From the NCBI GenBank assembly GCA_961205875.1, contig OY540819.1, positions 4,776,501 to 4,840,500 on the forward strand: a stretch of 64,000 bases of DNA, written 5' to 3'. The translations under genes and the position numbers were made by a program. The first letter of the stretch is position 1, and the number at the start of each line of letters is the position of its first letter. Below the pieces are notes generated by a model. It saw only the letters and a program-made list of their open reading frames with translations. It was not told where the DNA came from and searched no databases. This stretch comes from Sialis fuliginosa (Eukaryota; Arthropoda; Insecta; Megaloptera; Sialidae). Positions 1 to 12,915 of this stretch are shown here, piece after piece.

Positions 1-864
1 TGATTAGCGATTGTTGTGGGGAAGAAGTTTTAATTCGGTTAAAAAGTTATTCTAACAATATTTAAAGTGTGAATATGTGTGGCATGTGTGGAACATACCA
101 AGTAGACAACATTGTTGTTTATATTACCATCGAAAACTAAATACATATTTACTCATATAGTAACCTAAATTTTTTGGTTATTATTTTATTCAAACTTACA
201 GTGTATTATTAATTAAATAGGTAGGATAATTTTTTAATCACTATATTATTTATGAAACAAATCCGTTGGTTAACTATTTTGAAGTGCCTATTACTATATA
301 ATTATTGACAAGTAAAAAATAAAAATTGTCCTTTTGTTTGTAGAATATAATTTGATGAATAGATGAAAAATATAACCTTTTTTCAAATTGTTATTTTTCT
401 CATATTGTTTTATTTAAATGATTCTAGTACGACCTATAGTTACAACCGTTTTGATTAATATAAAATATACTCTCGTCGGAACATTATAAAAATTAAACCC
501 AGTTCAGATATAAACGTTGTAGTTTCTAAAATATTAATTTTTTGGGTTTTATTTTTTTCTATAACTTTTTAAAATACCTTTTTTAATATTATAAAAGAGA
601 ATACCCCTTTAATAACTCATTTCATTTTAAAATAAATTTCTAGATAAATCCCTCCTCTTAATATAAATACCCATATTAAGTGATCAGTTTCTAAAAAATC
701 AAAAACACGTGTTAACTGAATACACATTAAACGAAATAGACAACGAACGTTTGCACATAACGTTTCACATACAACAGACTTTTTTTAAACAAGCTATGAC
801 TGGGACAAATCGAGAGCATGTACCTAGTTGACATAGCAAGTTTGAACGAGGCATTCATCATTAC
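1..864. other. Intron sequence downstream of the last exon seen
   Basis: AT-rich sequence with no reading frame or repeat that I recognise. On the gene strand it begins with the donor GTAATG at 864 and should lead to the C-terminal exon outside the window. Confidence 0.6.
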
Positions 865-930
865 CTGAGTTCCGCCATTCCTCGAGGCCGTAGTCGCTGA
901 TCACCTGGTTCTCCGCCGCGCCGCCGCCCC
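865..930 (-). CDS. DIP-family gene, second stalk exon
   Basis: A 66-nt exon after an acceptor ending TTTTCGCAG and before the donor GTAATG. In phase it reads GGGGAAENQVISDYGLEEWR then NS and a split codon. Its GC-rich, glycine/alanine start stands out sharply in the AT-rich surroundings, and both splice sites keep the phase-1 pattern. It should join a C-terminal exon with the hydrophobic anchor signal left of the window. Support comes from frame, splice sites and base composition; the linker is poorly conserved in the family, so homology adds little. It could be alternatively spliced. Confidence 0.78.
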
Positions 931-1354
931 CTGCGAAAATAAAACACGGTGTTATATAATTGGGTGCTGCGACACTTACTGTTTGTTCGTTAGGGAAGCA
1001 GGTTTGTTTGTTGTGGTAGAAATTTTGTTGAGTTGGGATGTAAGTATGTTTTTAGTGGTTTTATCCAGTTTAAAAGACATTGTCAATGTCCCAATCCTAA
1101 AATTATTTTAATGAACGATTTCAAATTTCTTGCTAATTCTATTATGCCTTTCTTGTGTATGGTGGTCAAAAATGTTTACGAAATTTACAAAGAAACTAAT
1201 GAAATTTTTAAAAGTAATTCACATGTCAACAAGATTTGAAAAAATCTATATAATGTACAATTTGTTCTTTCTTAATAGGTATATTTCTGAATTTTTATTT
1301 TAAAACATCAATATTTTCATTATATTAATTGTATTTAATAGTTATTTATTATAT

Positions 1355-1400
1355 TTTAGCCTGACGATGATTCTGTGAATCGAAAGCTTGCGATACTTTT
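1355..1400 (+). ncRNA. Candidate hammerhead-ribozyme-like motif (Penelope-like remnant)
   Basis: The core CTGACGA (1361-1367) is followed, after one base, by a 5-bp stem GATTC/GAATC (369-373, 377-381) with loop TGT, then GAAA (382-385). Stem III could be the self-complementary AGCT (385-388), with T389 as the cleavage-site base. Stem I is weak: C360-G390 and G359-C391 pair, then a mismatch. Penelope-like retroelements are known to carry hammerheads with short palindromic stem III. The single extra base between the core and stem II departs from the textbook form. No Penelope reverse transcriptase is seen nearby. Confidence 0.45.
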
Positions 1401-4400
1401 TTCTTCAATAAATTTTTTGACGTTTAGACAATTAATTTGTTATTATTTATATAATGTAGATCTATATAAAACTTTCGTCAATAATTAGGTAATTAATATA
1501 CTTATCTATAATACAACACACACAAAACTATTCCTGTTTCAGTACTAATGCTATCGAATAATCGAACTTTTAAAAAAATCTATAAAATTCAAGAAATGTT
1601 CTTAATTATAGGAAGAATGAACGGTGTAATCTTCAAGTTTTAAAGTTATTTCATTTAGTAGTAGAAATCTTGAAAAACTAATTTTTTTCGTTTCGAGATT
1701 GGAATTTCTTGGCAAAGAAAACTTTCTACGATGCATTTCCAATGTAATTTGTTGTATATAGATTTTAACAATTCAGTTTTTACAGAGATTAAATTCACAG
1801 AGAACATAAAATAATTCAGTCCTCTACAAAGTGATTATAGTTTACTTTTGCTTGAGACCACAGTATTTAGAATAACAGACATGTAATACAAAATATTATA
1901 AAATTTTAATGTAAGAAATAACTTAATAATTCGTTTTTTTTTTTTAAATTTCTAGTAGTTCGATTAGAAGCTGAAATACTTTATTATTAATTTTTAGATT
2001 TTACTTTCTTTTTGTCAAAGAATCAAACACTTGAAGTATTTTTTAGCATGCATTGATATTTTTTAAAATTATCAAATCCATATATTTTCCTTCAAAAAAG
2101 TATGGTTTAATACATCAAAATAAAAATATGAACAGGTAACGAAATTTTTAATTAATTTAATGAGAATCAATATGATTTTTAATTATATGTACAAACATAC
2201 AGAAACAGTTATTTGTAATTTTATATTTAATTAAATTTTAACAATTAATTTTTCATAAATTTATATATCTATAAATATAAGTATTTTACAATTTTTATTT
2301 TTTAATTATTTTGATATTAAATCTAAATTGAGTTTTTTTCCATAAAAATTTTTTTAAATAAAATAATTTCTTCACCCAATTTGAAAATTACTGTATAATA
2401 TTTTATACAAAAATTAAATCAGCCGCATCGGCTAATAAACAGCTGTTAAACTCGTATAAACAACAAACAGTTATTAATAATACATCATTTTTTTTTTTAA
2501 ATCTAATTATACAAAAAACATTGAACTTTTTTTTTCTTTTTTTTTGCAATACCAGGTTGTTTTTGTTGGCTTTTAAAAAAATGTTCAAGGTGTATTTTTT
2601 GTTCAATTTAAACATTTTATTTGACTTGTGTGTATTTCAAAATGTCAATTTTCAAACGTCATTATTCCGAAAACCACTGATTTTAGAGATATAATAAGCT
2701 GCACAAAAAGTGTTCAGATTTTATCACACAATTCAAAAATGGTATAATATATAGGGTATTCCATTTGAAAAAATCAATGATGACTCTATTATGTTCTTCT
2801 TGAGACAGCCTGTATACAATTTTCTTATGTCAAAAAATCCGCAACTAAAAATACTAATCGACGTGTCTGAGCGTTTTTGCACAAAATAATTACCTGAATT
2901 TTAAACGAATTTGTTCCTTTCATCATGAACGCACTGTATATATCAAAATACTTATCAGAAAATGCATGCAGGGAAATTTTATACGATCTAAAAATAAAAC
3001 GACCAGAGACCATGTTGCTACTGGTAATACGTACAATAGGTGAATAGAAGGAGCGCTGACTGGCTGCATGTTTAAATATTTGGCCGCTTTGGGAATTCTC
3101 TCCGAGATGAGACGTTATTCTGCTTCTCGATTACTTTTTTCAGACATTTATTTATGAAATTGTCGCAAGAGTACAAATATTAAGTTGGAATGTATTTTTA
3201 TACTGACAATGAGCATTATATTATTAATGTATCCATTTCTACGAATATATTTTTCCTAATTTAGTATTTATTTTCAGAAGTGCCCAAATAAATTAATTAA
3301 AATATTTGCTAATTTCTTAATCCATACTTTGGAAATTAAGGTACTGAATAACTTAGTGTTATGTAATTATAAAGTAAAAATTAGATATAATTTGGCGAAT
3401 GCAGTATATAGAATATATACTATGGCCTCGCCGACGCTAGTTTTTGCACTCGCACACGTTGTTTACCTGTAAGTCGCACTCTATTACTTTAACAGATGAT
3501 TTGTTGTTGTCATGGCAGTCTTGTATTTTTAGTTGTTCATTACTTTGAATAAACTTGGTTCTGAAACTACACGTGAATGTATGTGTTTCATAATTTTTAT
3601 ATTATTTAAAAGGATTAAAGTTTCAAATAATCAGAATTTCAATAAATAGAGCACTTCCGGCGAGTTCTTTCATTTACCGTGTATTAAAAACTCTTTATGT
3701 AATATCCAATTACTCAAAAACCATACGTCTAATAATATTTTAAAAAATTAGTAAAATATATAAGCTATCCATAAATAACATATTAAAATTTAGGCTTTTA
3801 TCTATACATTTCTCTAATAATCGAATATCCTTAATTAAATAGGTATTAGACAGACTATATATAAATAAATACATACTTCAATACCACAATAAGGATGATA
3901 ATAATATGTACATATAGGTTTTAAAACAAACCAAAGTAAATAAACCCACTCGCTGTATTGTTGTTTAAATCAAATTAATTTCAAAGTTAAACAAGAAGGA
4001 ACACTCCTATGTGTATATGCTTTTTATTCATTTATTTATACATATTATGTAGTTGTTTACAAATAAAACTAGCAGGTATTTTCAAAGATGTACATAGGTA
4101 TGTTGAACAAATCGGTACATCTTGTAAACGAAATGTATCTCTTCGGTTAATGATTTTAATGGTATTCTTATGTTGAATATTAATTAAGATAAATAAACTG
4201 TAAATATCCTCAAAACTTAGTCGAAATGTTTTTCGGTTCTGTGAAAATATGTTAATAAAATATATTTAAAATAGATACAAATACATATACCAAAACATGA
4301 TGGGGATATTTGGTTTGTAATAACACATATAAAATTGAAAATAGATTATTAAAATATATCTACATGCGTTATTTTCATACAAATACATAAGTACAGTATT

Positions 4401-5004
4401 ACGTCAAATTAGCTGTGTTATAAATGTATAACATAGTATTGTATAGTCGAATGTCCATTATTTATTGAAATAGGTTTTTCGAACGTTATTGTTAAAATTG
4501 TTAAATTACTCTTTGTCTACCAGATTGTAATAATCTAAATAATGTACAGAATATTCAATTTTATCTACATAGTTTTCTTTTTTAAATGTTTAACGAAACA
4601 AATTTTGAATCCAAAAGTCTTTGAAATTAGTTTGATTATTTTCACTAAACTATTGTATTTACATTTTTCAATAAAGTAACTAGTCGGGCATAAGAAAGTC
4701 CTTTAAAAATTGATATGTAGGTATTCCCCAGTTTACGAGTAATATGACATCCACATTGTTCTACATTTTGCAAGTTCCCGCGTTACATTCGAATGTTAGG
4801 AAGCAACTAACTCAAAAAGACAGTAAATACTTGTATAACTTTCTTATAAAAGTATTTGATATAATAAATATCTGTCACTGTAATACTAAAAATAAAGATA
4901 CATAGAAACTAAAGTTCAAAACCTTCAGACAACCTAGTTTCAAATCAAAGCCATCTATGAGATCCATCTACATTGTTTCTAGTGAGTTCTGAAAATACAA
5001 TATG

Positions 5005-5275
5005 CGACGACAACAAACAAATCAAAGAAAGCCATGAAGTACGAACATCTACATTCTGCATAGCCGCCTACGTTTTGCAGCACCGTGTACGTTCATACGT
5101 CACTCGATCGGCCGTACTGTCACCGATAAAACGACACTATAAAACCGTTCCATGCTGAGCCTTAGCGCGCTATAAAATGAGTGGAGCCAGTGTGGGGGAA
5201 AGGGAAGGAGATGTTCTTCACTCCGTGTGTCTGTGACGAGCCGATGATATTTATGTGCGCCGTTATTTATTAAAC
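5005..5275 (+). promoter_or_regulatory. GC-richer block with TATA-like sequence, possible regulatory element
   Basis: This stretch has clearly higher GC than its surroundings and looks unique rather than repeated. It holds a TATAAAA at 5171 and an initiator-like TCACTC at 5218, but the 49-base spacing is too long for a standard core promoter. It could be an intronic enhancer, an alternative promoter on the plus strand, or unrecognised repeat. The reading frame through it has no recognisable product. Confidence 0.2.
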
Positions 5276-6051
5276 GCATGGCAGCAGATCATTGCCCTAC
5301 TTATAGTAATGGAGATCCACATCAAAATAAGGGGTTTTTTTTGAAAAGAATTTAACATTTTCATCGCCTTTTTTATTCGAATAATATCATATTAGGTGGT
5401 TGTATTCATAAAAAGATTAAGTATTTTAATTTTGTATTCTGTCATACAACTACAGTAGAAACCGGTTATAACGACATCGAAGGGGCCGGAATTTTAGGTC
5501 GTTTTTAAGGTAATTTGTCGGAAAAACTAAAAATTTCATGTAAAATTTACCATCTGTGAGTGAAGATATCGTCAAAATAAAACTAAGAGAATAATAAAAT
5601 ATAATAAAATATAAAACATTTACGAATACTATATAATATTCAGAAGCGACGGAAGTGACACCCAACGTTATTTTACGGAAACATAGTTTGACATTACGAG
5701 GTGTATTTTGATTGGTTACTCTCCACCAATCATGTACGTATACGATTCGAAATCTACATCTGTTTTCTGTTAATTAGAATTAAACCTAACCTACAAAAGA
5801 TGATTATTATGTCAAATAATATTTTTTATTATACAAAAAATTAAAATCAAATATATAATTTCAAACTTTTTATTTCGAAATAAAATAAAATAATACAAAG
5901 TAGAGTACCTACAGACTATAGACATTATAACATGTATTTATTTTAAATATTCTGTAATTTTAGTTTGTTTGCAACACAGATGTATGTACGTATGTATTTT
6001 GTAGCTCACGTTGCATTTTAACTAAAAATTGAAACAAAAGTCGGTCCGTCG

Positions 6052-6818
6052 TAGAGCTGGGCGCGGGCCGTGAATTTTTCGGGTCACGTCGGGTCACGGC
6101 CGTGACCCGACGTGACGTGAGCGATTTTCAAATATTGGATCGTGAGCGGGCGTGATCGTGAGTCAAAATAAAACAGTCGTGCGTGACCGGGCGTGAGTAC
6201 ATTTTTGTCGTGCGTGAGTCCGTGAGTATATGTATGTATATTTTGATATTTCTTTAATTTCTGATCTCATGCATATATGATAATAAATCGAATTTTTATA
6301 TTAAAAAATATAGTTATAAAAATTAATACAATTTTTATCAGAAAATCTTATAATAAATCTAAAATTATTATAGGTTAATAAAATATAAACAAATAACGTA
6401 TTAATTAAATGCGTGTACTGGTGGTACTACTGGTAATAGTTTCGATAATTTCCGTGGACAGCGCCAAATTGACATTTGTACATAATAATATATTCTGTAT
6501 TTATTTTAAGATAATTATTGAATATTTGTCTTAAAATTTGCACTAAAAATGCAGTTTAGAAAAATTATACAAATATAAAATATACACATATTATATTGCA
6601 CGAAAAAAAATTCATTAAACATTTTATTTATAACATATTATTCGGGTCACGAGCGTGACCCGTCGTGCGTGATCGGGCGTGAGTAAAAAAATAGAATTCG
6701 TGAGCGGGCGTGATCGTGAATACTTTTTTGTAACCGTGAGTGAGTGGGCGTGACTAAAAATTTTTCTCTCGTGAGCGTGCGTGATCGTGAGCAAAAATTA
6801 CTCACGCGCCCAGCTCTA
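6052..6818. mobile_element. hAT-like non-autonomous element nested in the pogo-like element
   Basis: Terminal inverted repeats TAGAGCTGGGCGCG and CGCGCCCAGCTCTA are flanked by a perfect 8-bp duplication GTCCGTCG (6044-6051 and 6819-6826), the hAT target-site length. The 767-bp body has no coding frame. Both ends carry clusters of degenerate CGTGAGCGGGCGTGATCGTG units (about 6070-6230 and 6650-6795), resembling the subterminal repeat arrays that hAT transposases bind. The GC-rich ends contrast with an AT-rich centre. Confidence 0.88.
6060..6230 (+). repeat. Subterminal CGTGA-rich degenerate repeat array, left arm
   Basis: Several overlapping units around CGTGAGCGGGCGTGATCGTG with interleaved CGGGTCACG palindromes. 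A matching array in the same orientation lies near the other end of the hAT-like element (6645-6800). Confidence 0.7.
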
Positions 6819-8072
6819 GTCCGTCGTACAAACCGATAAAATTCTCCGAAAATATTGTAAACAGATAGTCGTAAAACCGGTATTTCGTTGTAAGCGATGT
6901 CGTTATAAACGGTATATTATAAAAGGTACGACGTTATAACCGATGTCGTTATAACCGGTTTCTACTGTATATCAATAATAAGAACTGCCGAATATTTTAG
7001 ATTTGGTACATAAGAACTTGTTAACTTAATAAACCTCGATCATGAAAATTGTTTCAAAAAGTTGACCAAAATGACGTGACTTATATCGAAAAGTCAAGAA
7101 TCACATTACTTAAGTAAAAATTAATTGTATTTTAGAAAGTTAAAAACTTCGGTTTTTGAATGTTTCAAATAATGTCAAGTTAGTCTTTTCGGCTTCTGAT
7201 TTATTTATATGTGAAGCATGATCATCACCGATAGAGTATGTGCTAGAATTTACGGCTTTCGCGGTTGCAATGTTGACATAATTTAGTAATTCCAAGTTTA
7301 GCATCAATTCAAAGTTTGTATATTGATTCAAAGTATCGACAAACTTTAAGGCGCTGTCAAGAGAAAATATTTATTTGGATTGAATATGTCTTGTGTTAGA
7401 CATACATATATTATTGGTGACGTATTCTATGTATAATTTATGTAAACTTATTGAATAAAATGAGAATGGACTAGGTTTTATTTATACTGCCCTCCTAAGC
7501 CAAAAAGGTTGATCCCAGTTTTTATTTGATTTAAACTGTTTTATTTAAAATCGCGTTCGGCATTTTAGGCTTAAAATAAATTATTTGTGTAAGCAGAAAG
7601 AATAACTGTAATTATTATTATTTTTTACTTATAATTGGACATATGTCCTTTGATAAACAATAGCAATGATTCTATTATCTGCTGGATTACTATTAAATAT
7701 TTTTATACGCTGAATTTACTGAGAAATTTTACTACACATTAAGTTTGTAGCATAATGATATTAAGCATTAAACAACTAAGTAATTAACGTAAGTCGGTTA
7801 ATTATTATGCTTATAGTTTGTAAAATGGAGATACAACCAAATTGCTTGTGTAATCGCGCTAAATACACAAGCAAAATATTCTTTAACGGTTGGTTTATAG
7901 TAGTTTTCGTATATAACTAACATTTGTTTGTATTTTAAAACACTGAATAAGCAAAAAAAAATCAACATATCAGTGAAGAATTAAAATACCTATATTTTTG
8001 TTGTCTTTAGTTTTTAGTTTTATTCAATTTTTTTAGACTGTGTTTTTGAATTAAAAAAAAGTGTAATCTTAA

Positions 8073-8735
8073 GGGGGCAGACCCAGTTAGAATTTAAAAA
8101 AAATCCATTTTTTTGCATTTTCTCAAAGTAGAATATTTCAAAAGTATTCTCTGAAAATTTCAGACAAATGTCCTGTTCATAGACGATTCAGTGTAAGTTC
8201 CAAAATAATTTTTTTATCTGCATGCAAATCGTACTCAAAACTTTAAACGCGTTTTTCTCGAAACCATGTTTTCGACGTCGGTGATCACTGTAACTTGAGA
8301 ACGGCTTTGCCGATCGGTTTGAAATTTTTCTCACTTATTCTATACATAATTGTCCTCCGGATGAACGAAGGATTTTTTTTTGAACGATTATTATTTTTTT
8401 TATAATCGAAATTGCGAGTGAAATTTTAGTCGAATAAATAACTTTTTCAATATCCGCCATTTTGTGAAAATTCAAAATTTTTCAAATCCCTTCGTTCATT
8501 AGCTAATGATCCATATTGTTTTTTTTTTAATTTCAAATGATCTAGTGACGAGCAGCAGCGATCATGGCAAAACACTTTTTTTTGGACCCCTCCCAAATTT
8601 GCTATAACCCACTTATTTTTTAATATTTTGCCATAAAAAAATTACAATGTTTTCTGTATATAAATATCTTTCATGTGGAAAAACATTTGTTATTAATTAT
8701 TTTAATGCGTGGCCAAAAAAACTGGGTCTGTCCCC
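8073..8735. mobile_element. TTAA-flanked non-autonomous DNA transposon (piggyBac- or Kolobok-type)
   Basis: The element sits between TTAA at 8069-8072 and 8736-8739. Its ends are inverted: GGGGGCAGACCCAGTT on the left and AACTGGGTCTGTCCCC on the right, one mismatch. TTAA targets point to piggyBac or Kolobok. The 663-bp body has no transposase frame. Confidence 0.75.
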
Positions 8736-10689
8736 TTAAAGAATAATTTTGTTAGAAATCGTTTGATATTTTTTTACCCATAAAAAAATTAACAAAAATA
8801 AGGATTTTTTTTAAAATCACTCAAATATTCAATAATGAATTAAAATTTTCTTCAACAAGGTGGCACGTGATAATTGTATAATAGGTACCTACAATACAAA
8901 ATATTTTGAATTTAAAAAAGAGGTTCATACTGCTGTTTTCACGTAACCAAATCTAGCAGAAACATTTTTAGAGCAGGCATCATCATCAACATTGTCAAAT
9001 ATATTTACGTACAGCGTTATTTATTAAACTAGCCTACTTACCGTAATGGAATCTCAGTTCAGTATTTGAGTACCTACTCCAACAAAGCGCGAACAAATAG
9101 GGGTTGAGGGTGTTACATAGCTCACGGCGTTCAGTGGCTGTTAATGATTGACTCGAAATAGGTAGAACTTTTAGTGAATTAACCGACCAAAAATGCCGAA
9201 AAACAAATAATGATTCGTCATTCAGCAAACATAATCAATGGAACTGTTAAACATGATGAAAATACATATATACGGTACATAGGGAAATTCAGATACATCC
9301 AAATGTAATGTTTCAAAAGTTCATCTATAGATTTTGCCATATTCAGAATAAGAAGTTCTAACTACAGACAATTCTATACCTTGAATTATTTTATAAATGT
9401 ATTAATTAAAATTCAAGGTATGCTATTTATTTTCTATAATTTAATTGTAAGTTATATGTAAGAATTTCTTATAAGCATCAAAGTTACAAAATACCGTAAT
9501 GTCAACAGGAGAGTAAATATGAGTATATATTTGAAATAAAATTGAGTTCCGTATGTACACATATTATAATATTTAATTAAAAAGAAAAATATAAAACAAA
9601 TTATAGGTATACTCACATATTATAACATTAACCTTTTATGCATGCTATAAGTCAAAAATATCCGCTAATCGAGGCAACGAAAAAATACATTATTTACTAC
9701 TCAAATAAATAAAAATTAAGATTTCCAACTCATACGTATTAGATAAAAATAAATTTTCAATATACTAAATATCATCGTAAAAATACCGCTTTGTAGAAAC
9801 GTCCAGTTTTCTAAAATTGCAGAATGTATTTTATTTAAAATTGAATTAAAAAATTTCCACGAGTGAAATTCCATACACACGCTTCACAAAAAGAAATTGA
9901 CTCACAAGAAATAGAATTCATAATAAATGAGTTAGTTCTAGATAAAATCATCGTACGTGTTGAGAATTTAAATTATGTTATTAGATTTTTCTATTTCAAG
10001 TTAAGTCTGGATATTATTTTTATTAGATTATAGTAATTTGTTTAACAATGTCAAGAAATCTTAATAGTCAACTATAAAAACTACTATTTAATGCTTTTAT
10101 GAATACTTTTTTATAATAAAGTGGATTTCGTTTCTTTTTGATGAGAATGTATTATTTATTCTTTCTGGTTGACCGCGGTTTCACACGCGCTAAGGTTCTT
10201 ATTTTACACAATTGTCTAGGTTACCGTTTAATTTGTTTTTGTATATTTTTTAATTTGATGGCGTAGATAAAAATTAATAAATAAAAAATATGTACATTGA
10301 ACACAAAATATGCTGTCGCTGATTTTTTCGTGTATGCACCATAACTCGTCGCAATTTCCATAAAAGATTTTTATTTTTATAGTTAAGCCAGTGTACCGAG
10401 AATTTTTGTGTCGTGAGCTACTTTTTTTCGTAACATATTCTTCACTTCATCAGTCACCTGTGTGATAACCTAAAACCTACCTAGATAAATTAAAATATGT
10501 CAGTGATTTACGAGTTTATCGTAAGCAGACAAACAGGCAAGAAACCATATAGTGTTAATTTTCAAAGAAGATTACAGTTTTGCTTCCTCGCAATATCGAA
10601 GATACGAGAAGCATTGTGATCGTTTCAGATTGAGACAAAAAAAATGTTCTCCGATTTCAAAATTTTAAATTGATCTTTCCGTTTCACGT

Positions 10690-10910
10690 CAAAACAAACA
10701 CTTTTCGTTCCGTGTTTGCCTGTCTGTCCGTCCGTCTGTCCCCTCCATGAATCCTTGTGACACGCATAACTCATGAACCACTGAACCGATATTATTGAAA
10801 TTTGGTGGGATGATTGTGTTTGGTTTGAGGACGGCCCCATTTCAAAATCATCAAAATCGTGAATAAGGGGGAGGAGTGACACCCCAAAAATATATTTTTT
10901 TCAAGATATC
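10690..10910 (+). repeat. Dispersed-repeat fragment with CTGTCTGTCCGTCCG block
   Basis: A CCTGTCTGTCCGTCCGTCTG run is followed by a GAACCACTGAACCGATATT phrase and a TTGAAATTTGGTGGGATG phrase. This arrangement is common in dispersed insect repeats. Related pieces occur at 17.2 kb and 62.4 kb. Family and ends unknown. Confidence 0.5.
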
Positions 10911-12857
10911 TCAAGAACGACACATGTTATGTGAAAATATTATAGAACATTTTTTGTAGAACATTAAATTTTCTATAATATGGGTCTACAACGTTTGTTG
11001 TAAAATATTACCTTTCGAAGATTTATCTCAATTTATTTTAAAAATCGTGCTTTGTTTTTCTAAATTGATATTTGCTTGGATATATTGAATGTCATTTTGA
11101 CGTTTTAAATGTCATTTTGACATTTGTCAAAAAATTAAAAATATACAAAAAAATAATCAGGTGTGTCTTGAGAAAAATTTCGAACAAATATTTTTTAGTA
11201 AAATTGTATAAAAATTAAATGGTTAACCAATTCCAGGCAATTTATCTCAACACTATCGGTTTTTATTTAAATTGTTCAATAATTAACTACCTTTCGTGAA
11301 TTTAGCACGAGGAAGCACTGTGCATTTACTTGGCAGATGTTTTTTTAAATTAACTTTAATATTTATTATTAAATTGATGGAATAGCTAATTTTTAGTAAA
11401 AATACACAAGTGAAAGAAGTAATTTTTTAAAACAAATTGACAAGGAAATAAAATGTATTGTTTTCTAAAACTATTAAAATAGTATTTTGCTATCAAAATT
11501 AGAAATAATAACAATAAGAGCGATGATTTATTTTGGCTTCTGAACGACTCAAATATAAAATTATTTTATTTTATTGAACCTTAAAATATGAAATGATATA
11601 TTTTTGTCAGCCATCTATAAAAATGTAGCAAAGCATGCGGATAATGCTTCACGTTGCACAAATGACATAAAAAATCTGATAATGATAATTTTATCGTATC
11701 AGTGTGAACGGAATACTAAAGCAGTACACGAGAGGTGACAACGCGAATACTGCTGGAAATAATGAAAAAAAGATGCTTTAATAATTCATAAGATGGGATG
11801 AAAATTCCAACTGTATAAATTTCTATTTGACTGAGAGAGATAGACGTATTAAAACAGTAGTACTTAACTGGTAGAAAAAAAAACTAAAACACAGCTTTGC
11901 TTGATTTTTCTATTCACAAGTTTATCAAATGATGAACACCGCAGATATTTATCTCTTGATCTATTTAAGAGATAATATTATTATATACAAGGTTTATTTT
12001 ATATACCGTAATTCAGACTAAACAAGATGAAAATTTTAAACGAAAATTCCTATAAGTATATTTTGACACATTTTAAACTGAATTCAGTGGTAAAATAAAT
12101 AAATATATCCCTTGAATGATGTAATGTTGAAAGACAATATACTTTTTTTAAATTCATCTCAGTTGAACATATATTTATTATTAAAAACAAACAAACGGAC
12201 TACTAATTTTTAAAACTTAAATAAAATAAAGAAAAGAGTTTTTATCTGAATATTTTATGGCAAATCAATTTTTTTATTGTTATTTGAAAGAATTTTTTAA
12301 TCTATTTACAATATTGAACTTGAAATTAACTACCTGAAGAGTAACAAAATCTAGGAAAAACATAATTTATCAACACATATTTTTCAGTTTCTTATTTTCT
12401 ATGCAACTGAATCTAGAAAGAAAGACTAAGAAAGTACAATGAATTATTTGAAAAGTTCATTCCTCCTTGAAGTATATATCAATGGAAAATTCAAAAACAC
12501 AATTGCTCAAAAGGATTATTACATATATACTTGTATTTATTTATTAGACAACCTTATAATAAGTTGGGAAACACTGTAACATAGTTTGTAATTGCACCTC
12601 TCTAGTTATATTTGCAATGTAAAATTATGTATACCGTATGAACACAAGAACTAACTTTGTGAAGCTGTACCATTAATGCTGTAGTATGGTACATACAAGT
12701 ATGTGTATAATATTTTCTCAGAATTAGTGCACGTTTTTAATTTATGATGTATTTTTTTATACAAAGACAGATTACATTTTTTTTATAAATCTAAAGTGAC
12801 TGAGTTTATACGGACAAAAAGAGGTCTGACTTTTTTTTAAATTTTATCTAGATTTTA

Positions 12858-12915
12858 GATGAGCGGTCCCCAAACTACGGTCCGTGGGCCTGATTCGGTC
12901 CTCGATATACTCAAA
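12858..12915 (+). repeat. hAT-type terminal fragment
   Basis: GCGGTCCCCAAACTACGG followed by TCCGTGGGCC resembles the CAGCGGTCCCCAA starts of many hAT miniature elements. No partner end was found, so this is probably a solo fragment. Confidence 0.4.

Larger units (their letters stand above)
931..5452. other. Intron, mostly unremarkable AT-rich sequence
   Basis: Apart from the hammerhead-like motif at 1.36 kb and the GC-richer block at 5.0-5.3 kb, I see no gene. A short remnant at about 2750-2816 starts with an AGGGTATTCCATTTGAAA-type end and closes with CAGCCTGTATA, resembling the ends of TA-flanked fold-back elements elsewhere in the window. Confidence 0.5.
5453..6967. mobile_element. Pogo/Tc1-mariner-like non-autonomous element, TA-flanked, with nested insert
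   Basis: The ends are inverted copies: CAGTAGAAACCGGTTATAAC on the left and its complement on the right, matching over at least 27 bases. TA lies just outside each end (5451-5452, 6968-6969). The CAGTAGAA start resembles pogo/Tigger termini. Extra copies of the GTCGTTATAA motif sit inside the right end, as expected for transposase-binding sites. No transposase frame is visible. After removing the nested hAT-like insert and its duplication, about 740 bp remain. Confidence 0.85.

Noticed and set aside
5171-5223. Core promoter with TATA box and initiator
   Set aside because: The TATA-to-initiator distance is 49 bases rather than about 30, and no plausible transcript follows.
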